Source: Takakia lepidozioides (lineage: Eukaryota; Streptophyta; Takakiopsida; Takakiales; Takakiaceae). From it: a stretch of 64,000 bases of DNA. The notes below the pieces were generated by a model, which ran no database searches, had not been told where the DNA came from, and saw only the letters and a program-made list of their open reading frames with translations. The stretch covers positions 24,614,001 through 24,678,000 of the forward strand of contig CM060733.1 of NCBI GenBank assembly GCA_030704615.1, in the 5' to 3' direction. The position numbers and the translations under genes were made by a program. Below are positions 1 through 10,814 of this stretch, piece by piece. Numbering within the stretch: the first letter of the stretch is position 1; each line of letters starts with the position of its first letter.

Positions 1-418
1 CCAGTGTTGTCATATCAGCTTTTGAAGTTTCCTGGCAGTAGCGTTACACTACCTGGCAATCAAAGCCAACAATTCGAGATGTTGGTGGTAGTCTAGTCAG
101 ATACTAAAATGCTGTCAGGAGTCAAGAGCAGCTATCTGGTGGTATATACCCCACAGCTAAGCAGGACTAAGAAGACTTGGTGAGTGCCACAAAATCTCAC
201 CCTCTCAGCAGATTCAGAAATACGGGCAAATACTCCGAACAGTTGTGCTGAGATTGCATCCCCAAGTCTGCAATTTAACATAGTCACAGCTGATTACTGA
301 AGGTGATATATAGAGAAATACACCTGAAATGACATGCTTCATCAACAGTCTCCGGCATTGAAAAGAGCACGTACCCTTTCTCTCCTATAAGAGGACTCTG
401 AAGTCCAATCAAAAGTAC

Positions 419-526
419 CTGTCCCCACAACGCAAACAGCAGACCTGCTGAGATGTTATTACATTGAGGTGGTGGTGCTGCAATCACCAAACTCTGGTTG
501 CTAGAATCACCGATTGAGTTTGTCAT
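419..526 (-). CDS. possible further exon of the RCC1/HERC-like gene
   Basis: A 36-codon open segment begins right after a pyrimidine-rich acceptor (ttccattcccttag on the minus strand) and ends CAG|gtactt, a good donor. It encodes MTNSIGDSSNQSL... through LLFALWGQ. It is in the right direction and position to continue the gene downstream of the 1573 exon. A second exon-like stretch at about 1440-1535, with CWKLLVNPETFMSM on the minus strand, fits the same HERC-like region, but its phase does not join the 1573 exon directly. Membership of both is inference. Confidence 0.35.
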
Positions 527-1572
527 CTAAGGGAATGGAAAAATTAGAAAATGACTTCCAAAATGGACACTGCTCTTCAGCAAGAAAGGGCAGTGTATGA
601 TAGAGAAGAATCCAGAGCAACCCATGGAGGATGAATTCAAAATGGGTAAAGACCTGAGTGCGCTTTTTAATGCTTGCTTCCAAATGCTTTAAGTTGGCCA
701 CTTAACAGCTTAGTCCCCTCACAAATGTGAGAAGATGCTTAGTCTGCCTTGATGTCATGTAAATTGGGGCAGCCCTTGGACAAACCAAAATGACCTTTGT
801 TCACATACAAAAGGTTTGCGGGGTGCAATTCTTTTTACAACTTTCCTTCACTTACAAAGTTCCAATTTCCCCAACCAAGGCTGCATGGGATAGATGTCCC
901 TTCCCTACGGACTTACGTCTCAAGGTTTCAGGCAAGAAGTGACATATTATATGAAGTGACATGTGCAAACATGCTACAACAGCCTGCAGGTAGTGTTCTG
1001 GCCAGAGGCACTACCCTGGTCCAGCGGGATTCTGGCACATGATCCATTTGCCCATTTATGCTCTCGAACAACCGAATCATGGCTGCACCTAGCCTCTGCA
1101 TCACCTGCCATCCAACCAGCCAACAAAAAGTTGCTGTTTTATTACCTTCATCTTTGTTTGTATAACAATATACTCCATACAGTTATTGAAGCTAGGAGAA
1201 AACCAGAAAGCCCAAGACCTTTAAGTCTGATTGATTTCATGGCCTTGCACATCTTTCCCTGGCAGATTCAGATCAATCTACCATGCTGCTCAAATCATGG
1301 GCATCGCGGAAGTTAAGGCAACAAAGCCTACTGTGCCAAAGTAAAACTCAACCAGAGCCAGAACCAGAGCCAAGCAAGCAATAACATGTCATGGATCCCA
1401 AAATGGTTGAAAGATTTTCTGCTTTCTTTGTTGGACAGAAAACTTCTACAAGCTCACAATGAAGGGTGTGACCATGCTCATGAAGGTCTCAGGGTTAACC
1501 AATAATTTCCAACAACTACGCCATCGACAAAGATGACAAACATCTACAAAGGTCCAATTAAGAAGACAGTAC

Positions 1573-4500
1573 CTCAGGATTGTATAGCTGCAACACACCC
1601 TGATAGATAGTCCGCACTAGATCTATGTCTATCCCAGGTCCCTCCACCTGTTCACCTACAAACCAACCATTGCAACCTCAAATAGCTGAAAGCTGAGGAA
1701 AGCTTGTCCCAAGGAAAATCACTCCAACCAAAGAGAAGTAATTTGCCAAAGTAGCAAAGAATTGATCCTGTTTAGCTTAAAAATTTAGTTCTGGGATTAC
1801 AGAGAATTCTCAAACATTCTTTGATTGTGCGGGGTTTGTTAAATGCAACCAATTTCTTCTGATTGATAGGATGGATGGACCAGCACTACCAAAAGAAGCA
1901 GAAAAAATAGGATCTGAGCCTCGAGAGAAACCTCGTGTACGAACTCGGGGTCTTCTCTCTCCAGTTTCGTCATCCCTATGCCGGAGGGACTGCTGACCTT
2001 TGAAGGCCAGAGTGAGAAATTTAACTGATGAAAAAGTGTCCTCCAAGGCATGCCCCAACTGTGGAAGTGCGCGTGGAGAGGTTGCTGCATCCTAAGGAAA
2101 GAAAATACAATTCAAGCTAGTTAAGAAAGACATTCCAGTCAGCTAGATGAGATTTGCTTAGTATCGGCACTCCTGTCGTTGATAAGAATTGAGACTAAGT
2201 AGCTAAGTGCCTCACCCATACGGAACCTAAATGAGTGGAGTCATTTGACCAACTAAATATGAAACCTTACGTTTTTAGGTCTTTCCATCCCCTTACAAAA
2301 CTTCCTTTCACTTCAGTTACCATTTCACCCATTACCTCTAGCTGCAACTATATGTAATCCAGTATGAGAGCCCCACTCTACTTGGCACTAAATTGGTTGA
2401 AGGACTTCTGACATCTTAATCGAAACCAGCTACTAGTTCAACAGTACAAACAAGTTTATAGTTGTGCAGTCCCTCCACCTCCACTCTGTTATTGTGCTTC
2501 TCCTTTGGCAGTTAGGAAATTCATTGTTAGTTGGAAATAAAATGAAGCAGATTGTACTCATAAGACGTTGTTTGCCGTAGCCTTGTGGCCATTGACCCCG
2601 CGCCCAGTTTGAGTGGGAACAAAAGGGACAGAACCTACCTCTGTCAGGGGCTGACGTTGGTAGTAAGACTTACCTTCATATATAGAATTAATCCGGGTTT
2701 TCCAGATATCCTCTAGAAATCCCTTCACACAAGCATCAATCTGCTGTGTGTGATTTGCCCAAAAACTAGGCCTCAGGAGGGCCTGGGCTTTTGGCTCAGC
2801 CTCGAGACTTTCAAAGTTGGTAAACAGGGGTACAGGCACAATTCCCTTGATAGATTTGAAGAGAGCGTCTCTTTGGTGAGAGAACCCCGGACAGTGTATC
2901 AGAAAATGAATTCTGTCTTCAGATTGCCCACACAACGGGCAATTGCACTCTCCCTTTCCTCTCTGCTTCTGTTTGCTGTTCAAAGGTAGGCTTCCTGCCC
3001 TGAGTTTAAATTTCAGTCTAGTGCCGAGAGTGGGTAGACCCTTGAGGTCATCCAAGATGTCCTCCCCCATGTCACTGACTGGAAACAAGTTCAGGGAAGT
3101 TTTCTGCCTAACTTCATTTTCATCAGACAATCTCATGGCAACAGACATGGCTTTGGACACTACAGCCTCTAAGTCAGATTTATCCAGCAGGGTCAAGACT
3201 TGCGGATCCAGGTCCAGGTCCTTGAGAATCTCTTCTACTCTCTTCTGCCAGGACTTAGCCTGTTTGACAGGGCGGTCCTGTTTCCAAGATATAGAGTCGA
3301 TTAACTTAGGATATCTGGTGTTGGACATATGTTGCAGCTGACCCCACCATCTGACCTTGAATTCATCTCGTCGGGAGCTTAAGGACGGAATGCCAAACTC
3401 ACCCCGAACAGCCACATTGGCTGTTTTGGAGCATGCTGACATACACTCCTTAAGCACCCCCACTTGAATGGATTCTAGAGACTTAGCCTGGTTGGAGTTA
3501 TCAACCCATATTGCAGCTCCGTACTCCAAGGCAGGTCTAATAACGCGACAAAGCATGGTTTTCTTAACCTCATAGTTGACCCCTCTGCAGTGGAAAAATT
3601 TAGTGAAAAATTTAGTGAGCCCCAGAGCTTTGCCCTTGCCAGTTTGAACAACTTTCCGGATATGTGCATCCCAATTACAATTGGAGGAAAACTCAACGCC
3701 CAGGTAAGTGTAGGAAGGGAGGACCGGGATCTCTTGGCTACCCCACTGCCACTTAAGATCACTTCCTCCCTTTCCTCTGTCGTTGAATGCTACCACTGCA
3801 CATTTGCTGACATTAGCCTCTAGCCCCCAAAGATCAAAGTATCTCTTCGCGCAATCAATCAACTCCTGGAGATTGGTTGGAGTCTCCCCTATGCCTGCGA
3901 AGTCATCCGCAAACATAAGGGCTGGTATGGTGGTATCACCCACCCTTAACCCAAATCCCTCACTTTCCAAATACTCGAGGAGTTGATTGATGAAAACATT
4001 GAAGAGCAGAGGGGAGAGAGACATCCTTGAGCTACACCTTGGTCTATGTCAAAGAAGTTGGACTTCTGTCCGTTAACAGTGACACAGCTTTTGGTGTGAG
4101 CATACAAGTTGTGGACAACTCTCCACATCTTTCCCTTGATCCCACAAGACCAGAGGCGGAACCATAGGCCATCTCTCCACACTGTGTCATAAGCCTTTTT
4201 GACATCCAGGAAAAAACCATAAGTGGGTTTCCCTTCTTTTTTCCTTCCCTGGATAATCTGGCTTAGAGTGAAGATATGATCCACACAGCCCCTGTTTCGC
4301 CGAAAGCCAGCTTGGCCTTCGTGGAAACAACCTCTAGACTCCAGATCAACCTCGAGACGAGTACTTATAACTCTGCAGAATGTCTTGCCAACAGCATTGA
4401 GGAGCGTGATGCCACGGTAGTTCCCCGGTTCTTCTCTGTCACCCTTCTTGTATAGATTGACAATGATCCCCTGTCGCCAGCGAAAGGGGATCATTTCAGT

Positions 4501-7500
4501 CTTCCAGATAAGGTTAAAGAGGAGAACTAGGGCCTCTATCATGGGATCGCCACCGTGCTTGATAAGCTCGTTGACAATACCATCAGGTCCACCAGCTTTA
4601 TGTCCATTTAAATGTTCAATTGCTTCCACAATCTCAGAAGAACTAATGGGAGCGTTATAAGCCATTGAAATATACTCCACTTCATCAGGGCTGTTTTGAA
4701 TCATAGGAACAGTTTTTCAACTGTGTCCGGCGATGTGAATTCTGAGTTGCCAAGCAAGCCCAATACTCAACACGCCGCATTAACTCAGCTTCGGCGGAGG
4801 GTACTCGACCCAAGTTCTGCCAAGGATACTGTAGTGAGTTTCAAAGGTTTTGACAATGTCAACCGATGAAGTCACCACTGCACCTTTAGTAGTCTTCAGC
4901 GCTTGTACTTGCTGACCGGTTTTCGGCTTGTACAAACGTTGAAGGGCCAACCAGAATTTCTTGTCATTACCACCATGGTGGTTTGAGTTTATTTCACTGT
5001 ATAACTTGTCCCAGTATAATTTCTTCTGAGACCTAACAAGCTGACTGATATCTTTACGGAGCTGGTAGTACCTCGCCCACAATTCTCTGTTGGTTTTCAA
5101 ATTGCAGCACTCTTTATAGAGGGCTCGTCTCTCAGCTATCTTGAGTTTAATCTCATAATAAAATGAAGCAGAGATTAGGAGCAATGGCCTACTTGCAGGA
5201 GTTGCAGCAACGACGGCATTTCTAGTCGCTTCAGTCCAGACCCATGTCGATTGCGCCCTCCTTTTAAAGGCCCTCCAGTACCCGCCTCATTGTCCTCAAC
5301 CTCCATATCAGAAATACTCTGCCTTTCCACTTCTTGGGCACTGGCCTTCTCAGACACTCCTGAAGAACTGGACGCCGCATCCAACTTGGTTGTCATACCT
5401 CCAAATGGTCTGTGACATTGCAGCACACGTCACAATCTCCAAGCAAAGGCATACCCTACATCCTACTACACATCTACCTTTCATTTCTCTTCCTCATGAG
5501 CTTTGAGTAGTTCTTTAGTTTCTGGGAATTTGTTCTCTGTTTTGTTTAGATGTCCTATTTGTGTCCCTAGGGCCCTTTTTCCCCTTCCCATGGAGACAGT
5601 TACACTGCATACCACACTATGACCCTGAGAGCCAGTCCAATGTTAAATGAACATTTTGCATAATCTGTATAAATTTGGTTAATCAGTTCCTTGTGACGCA
5701 GCCTCTTCTTACAAGATTCCCCCACATGTACAGCAGAATAGCCATTTCTGAGAGTTGTGATGGTACCCTTTAGTCTGAAATGAGGGTGCAGCCGAATGTC
5801 ACTGGAGTTTTTCCAATGTAAGAAAGCTGCTTCTCAAAAATCCCAGCAATGACTTGTGGGTCAAGCAAAGGGTGGCGATCAAACCTTTCCACTTCGGAGG
5901 TGAACTGCTGTCTTGGATCTCCCCCAAAGACAGCCAGAGTGTGCTCGCCACCTGCCACCACAAAAAGAGGTCGTTTGCCATCCTCGAACCCCTGGAGCAA
6001 TATAGGAGACAGCTGAATTTCACTGCAAAAGAAATTGCACGAAGTAGTTCAAAAGTTGTTGTAAATCTTCTCCAAACGGAAGCCAGGGTTACTGACAACA
6101 TTGACTTGGTTACATTTGACGACAGAGAGAGTGGCAGACCACACCTGTCACTCTTTCCGAGCTGACTCTGTTCACAATCCCCCCATCCATAGATCTCACC
6201 GTCCTCCGTCAGAATGACAGAATGGCGAGCACCGGCAGATGCTTGAGCTACATGCTTGCCATCAAGACCCACTACCTGCTGTGGACTTAATACGTCCTCT
6301 TTGATGCCCAGGCCCCTTTGCCCCCAGAGTCCTCGTCCCCACTGTTACACATCTGCGTATGTTAGTTGAAATTCCTTATTGAAAGGGTCTTGCAATCTTC
6401 ATCATCCATGACGTGGAGGTGCAACATGACCACAAAGCTTCAACAAACAAGTAGAACAGTAACTCACGGAGAAAAGCACACCCTCGCTGTTAATAGCCAG
6501 GGTATGGTCCCCACCACAGATGACTTGCACAATCATCTGATCTGCCAACGCTCTTACTGGCACAGGACGAGCCTCATTCTTGATGCTTCCATGTCCAAGC
6601 TGACCATACTTTCCTCTCCCCCAGGTGAAAACCTGCAGTTATGAACTTGTCAGTACACAGCTGGAGGCAGCACATAAGGCTAACACTAGTGTACACCAAG
6701 CATCAACCTGAATTGCAGAAAACATCTGAAGTGACGCATAACTCCACATTTTGTGTAAGAACAGGCAAATCAGACATAATTTACTGACATTGTCAAACGA
6801 CAGAAGAACAAGGATGGAGACTCTTCTAAATAGGATGAGAAACCACCTATGTGGAACCAGACGGAGGAGTTTCTCACCCTAGAAAAGCCTTGTTGTTTAA
6901 AAACCCAAAAGAAGAGGTGTGATGGTAGTAGACACCTGGTCCTGACAATGCAGATTCAAAAGCCTTATCTTCCCTCTGTTTCTTAAGAACAACAACACAC
7001 TTTTATTTCCTACTAATCGTTCTACAAAAGAGGAAGTGTGGGATACCCCAGTGACAATGGGTTCCTTCCTTACCTGCCCATCTACTGTTAGAGCAGCACT
7101 GTGATTCTCTCCACACGCAATCTGCCATCACTTCCCACTTCAGAATTTACACTTGGATTACCAGATATCACAGAGCAGATATTTTGACATCCAAGATCCA
7201 ATATCAATCTGCTTGTTAAGCTGCTGAGAGAAAGTCAATGTAATCAGAGCCTTGTTATGCAGCTAGATCTAGCAAGCATGCATCCTGATATCACCTCAAG
7301 AAGCATTGACACTAAAAAAGTACCTGAACAACACCCAGACCCCAGAGGATCTCCACAAGCGCAGGTGTGTTGCGGCTCTCCATGTCCCCAAGGCCCAAGG
7401 CACCAAAATTGCCCTGCCCGAATGAGTAGACGTCCCCGCTGCCTGTGTATGCTATCAACCTCGTAAGTGGTAGAAAGCAATAAGGCACTACTATCAAAGA

Positions 7501-8940
7501 TGAGTAGGACAGCACCTGTAAGAGCCACGGTGTGAGCAGCCCCTGCTGCCACCCGTGAAAAGTGGAAATCCCGTGATCCTTTGACAATGCGAGGCAGTAC
7601 GCCATCAACTATCCCCCCCGCATCCTTCAGGCCCAGCTGTCCAAACTCTGCTCCCCCCCACGACGCCAGCGCACCTGTGTCTGCCAACATTCATCCTCCA
7701 TAATGAGCTACATCTGCTACTTCAAGAAGTACACCAATCTACCCAAAAAGGATGCAAATGCCTACAGGTGGCAGATCTTCAAAATTAGTCACAATTTCAC
7801 AAGCTTCAACAACCTAGATATTTTGTCAAGACTGCAAAGGTCTAGAATCAGCTTCTTTATGACCTCGCACCTGGGAAGCCATAAAAAGACTTGTCATCAA
7901 TGCATACCCTGAGTCCGTAGAGAAATCAACACTAACCTGTCACAGCCACGGTATGTGTACGCCCACACGCTACATGGGTAATGATGTGTGTATCAAGTGC
8001 TGCAACTCGAACAGGAGACAACTGGCCTTCTCGCATCCTGGTTCCCAATTGACCCTCATCATTGCTTCCGGTTGTGAAGACTTCCCCCTCACCTGGCAAT
8101 TTTTACTCATCAATGTATAGAATATGCAATTTCACAAAGCATCTCCCAAGCCACTGACACATTGGATAATAATAACTGTAGGCAGTCAGCTTAAGTTGTC
8201 TGAATCTTTACTGTCCAAGGTCAGAGATGAATAGACCAATAGGGCATCTTTGAGACTGAGCCACAATCCATAGGTTCTGTGAAAGTTGGGGGTTTTGGTT
8301 GGTCGCTTGCTTGTCAGTTGCAAAAATACTCATAGATACAAGCCCCTTTCTCGACTGAAATTCTCCAACATAGTCACTTCGTAGAGTAATGAACAACATA
8401 CTTGTACAGTCCATTCTTTAAGCATGCATTTTTCCTTCAAATTACCTTTGACCCCAGGTTAAGGTACAACAACTGCTCTCAGACTTCCCTAGTCCAGGCA
8501 GATCAACCAAAACATAGGACATAGGAAGCTAACACATGGTGAGAGGTCCACCATGCCAAATTGTGCACTCAAAGATTGACAGAGACCCATGCGGAAAAAT
8601 ATTGTTTGCCACCAGCACCATTTCAGCCTCAGGACACCAGCCAGGAGAAGCAATACCACCCTTCCTGTGTGGTAAATGCAAAATCTAATGTAGTGGCTGA
8701 AATGCAAAGGTCAGATAGAGGCACTTGCAGTGCAAATTTATGGCTCCAGATGCCATAGTCACTAATGCCTGACAGGAGATGACAAGAACTACCAACCTGT
8801 GAGAAATGCAGTATGGTAGTCCCCAGCTGCAATGTGCACAATATCTTGGGCCTCCAAACTGCCCACAAGTGTCGGTGAACTGTGATCACTGTCGTCGCCC
8901 ACCCCCAATTGCCCTAAGTCTCCTCTCCCCAAGGAGTAAA
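1573..8940 (-). CDS. RCC1-repeat (RLD) protein with HERC-like extension, partial
   Basis: Minus-strand exons, 5' to 3': 8940-8797, 8092-7937, 7680-7516, 7451-7324, 7121-7074, 6632-6468, 6341-6145, 6022-5803 (phases all agree), then about 5415-5193, about 2092-1990 and 1647-1573. The first eight encode seven RCC1 blades, each with a G-x-LG turn and a GxxH(T/S) strand: GRGDLGQLG/AAGDYHT, NDEGQLG/CGRTHT, FGQLG/AAGAAHT, FGALGLG/CGENHS, GKYGQLG/CGGDHT, GLWGQRG/AGARHS and a closing AGGEHT. An acidic Ser-rich linker follows, then ALEDTFSSVKFLTLAF and GIDIDLVRTIYQGVLQL, which resemble the segment after the propeller in HERC-family ubiquitin ligases. No HECT domain is visible; it would lie beyond the left edge. 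The first exon (start codon, upstream of 8940) was not located, and the junction from 5803 into the 5415 exon is unresolved. RCC1 identity is firm; the HERC relation is inference. Confidence 0.82.
2552..5156 (-). mobile_element. LINE family A, copy 1 (5'-truncated non-LTR retrotransposon)
   Basis: The element is bounded by an exact 16-bp target duplication, AATAAAATGAAGCAGA, at 2536-2551 and 5157-5172. Reading on the minus strand, it starts inside ORF2 and ends with the ORF2 stop TGA (2560-2558) followed only by GTACAA. There is no poly(A) and essentially no 3' UTR. It sits in an intron of the RCC1/HERC-like gene, in the same orientation as that gene. Copy 2 (47144-50087) is about 440 bp longer at the 5' end and nearly identical where they overlap, so both are fairly recent. 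Confidence 0.92.
2558..5156 (-). pseudogene. LINE reverse transcriptase ORF2 (broken)
   Basis: Three open blocks in different frames make up the ORF: the linker region (5156-4780), the reverse-transcriptase palm/fingers (4704-3946, with the HKAGGPDGI, NYRGITLLN and GQAGFRRNRG motifs) and the remainder (4024-2558, with the catalytic FADD box). The C-terminus carries a Cys/His cluster, CNCPLCGQ...HFLIHC, as in many non-LTR elements. Breaks near 4740 and 4020 separate the blocks, so it is not translatable as one protein. A 12-bp duplication near 3600 (repeat of TKFF) is absent from copy 2. The N-terminal endonuclease is missing through 5' truncation. The clade was not determined. Confidence 0.9.
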
Positions 8941-10224
8941 CTGTGTTCACAAAGCATTGCTCGCATTAACCAGCATCATCAAATGCTTCCAGTTCGACAA
9001 CCAACCTCAACAAAATTAAGAGAGGTTTCTCAGATGGCAGTATAGATATCTTATAAATTGACTTCACAGTTCCCAGGGTACTATCACCAGAAATGTTGTT
9101 GAAGCAGCAGTACCCTCTGGCACAACAACAGCTTTCAACTACGCATAGCAAAAGTGACTGCACCAAGGATTTTCGAAACAACACGCTAACCCCAAAGAAT
9201 TTTTCTCTTGCTCGTTCGAACCTAGTCCGTTTCCAAACAGAGCAAATCTTGTATTGCCAAATTCATGCCAAAGTTCACAATCAGTAAACTGGCCATCATG
9301 AAGCCACGGAACTGCGTCCATCAACTTTCCATGATCCAGAACTTGGTCAGTTCTCCTAAGATTTAACTGTTAAACCTGACGCTGTGAACATCGATCCTCC
9401 CCAACATGTGCAAAGAATTATAATATCTCTCCCAAATACAGTCCTCCTGGTTCGTTGTTGTATGATACACAGCAAAAAGGTAGGGCATGTGGGTTGATGC
9501 AGGAGAAATAAATCCAGAACACTGCATGCAAGTTTACAAAAACCGCTTCTCGTTTGAGAAGATTGACGTCCAAAGGTGGTGTGATTCGGTACCAGATATA
9601 GAAGGCCGAGTTCCAGGCCGCCCTGTACCGCCTAGCATCGCTCCAGCTCTTCTCCTCAACAAATGTGAAGCCTCAAACGTCAATCATGCCCTTCCTCCCA
9701 CTGTCTGCTGATGGGACGAGCATCAGGTCAACCGCGAGTAACTTAACAAGCGGGCATCGTTCTTCGTAAGCTCACCTTCCAGGCCTGCTGGATTCCTCGT
9801 CCTTCATTTTGACCGGGATTCAATTCCGAGAATCTCTCTACTTTTCTTTTCAACCTAGGAGATTTGAACCCAGGACCCATATTTTATGGCGCTACAGTTC
9901 CTTCTCTGGGTCGAAATCTGAATTTATCGAGAGATGCAAAGAAGGTACTTCAATCGCTAAGCAACACGACAGTTTGGAAGAATTTGAAGTCAAGACTCAA
10001 ATTTCGATTCTGAAGTCGAGATGGGTCAGCTGGGAAGGATGTGCTGGAATGCTAAGAACATTGGGTTTGTGTGGAAGAGATTCTAAATGAGTGACAGAGG
10101 ATTTTGCTTTGAACAAAAAGAATTCTTGAGGTTGAGAGGACAAGTGGGTAGGTAGGACAATCACGTAAAGAATGGTGCGTAGCCGGACATACTCATCTGA
10201 GGAATGTAGGTGGATCAGTATGAA
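8941..10224. other. interval upstream of the RCC1-like gene, no resolved exon
   Basis: The first exon(s) of the RCC1-like gene should lie here or just above, because the 8940-8797 exon starts in phase 1 with no methionine. No convincing additional RCC1 blade is visible on the minus strand. A tRNA B-box-like stretch occurs on the minus strand near 9850-9885 without a partner A box. Confidence 0.4.
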
Positions 10225-10533
10225 TCAGCAGCAGCAGCGCAGATTTTCGTGGGCTATGCCACTTGGGGTGATGCTGCCGCTGGTGATGTTGTTGTTGATG
10301 TCCACTTCCATCGTTTCCAAAGGTACTTGCTTTTCCCAGCATTCGACCAGCCGAGTGTGAGCCAAATTTTCTGAAGTCTGTGGGCTTCCACTGAAGATTG
10401 GAATGGCTGCCTCACTTTGGGTTCTTGCATCACTGCATGGTGGTGCGATCCTCCCATACTTGCCGGACACGTAGCTGCGTTCATCACTTGAATGACCCAT
10501 TGAACTTGGTTCAAGATCATCTTTGGTCCACAT
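10225..10533 (-). CDS. hypothetical 102-codon ORF, possible 5' exon of the RCC1-like gene
   Basis: A serine-rich ORF starts MWTKDDLEPSSMGHSSDE and ends in a run of cysteines from a CTG/CAG tract. It resembles no family I know. It lies directly upstream of the amidohydrolase and reads away from it, so it could be the leader exon of the RCC1/HERC-like gene, a short separate gene, or chance. No clear donor was placed. Confidence 0.25.
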   Translation of the reverse strand: MWTKDDLEPSSMGHSSDERSYVSGKYGRIAPPCSDARTQSEAAIPIFSGSPQTSENLAHTRLVECWEKQVPLETMEVDINNNITSGSITPSGIAHENLRCCC

Positions 10534-10814
10534 GTGCTTAAGTATGTTCAGATCACATATAGACTCTAGCTGAGAAGATTACAAGTTTCAATTTCAATTC
10601 GTCTGGATATTCTAACAAACTCGTATGGGCATGAACAATTTTTGGTTTCTGGTGAATCTCTCGATACCTCAGCTGCCGGGTCTACTGGTTGATTGGAAGG
10701 GTTTTTCTTCTGAATTGGGCTGAGGAGCATGTAGATGGTGATAGTTGGTCGAGGCGCAATGTCTTTCACTGCAAACATTACGCTTGGCAAGTAGTAGCCA
10801 TGCAGTAGATTGAC

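Noticed and set aside
2943-3341. 132-codon plus-strand ORF, and its twin on the minus strand at 49698-49300
   Set aside because: Both are antisense to LINE A ORF2 and appear in both copies only because the LINE sequence is duplicated.
9840-9890. tRNA-like B box (GGGTTCAAATCTCC on the minus strand)
   Set aside because: No A box at the right distance, no cloverleaf and no target duplication.
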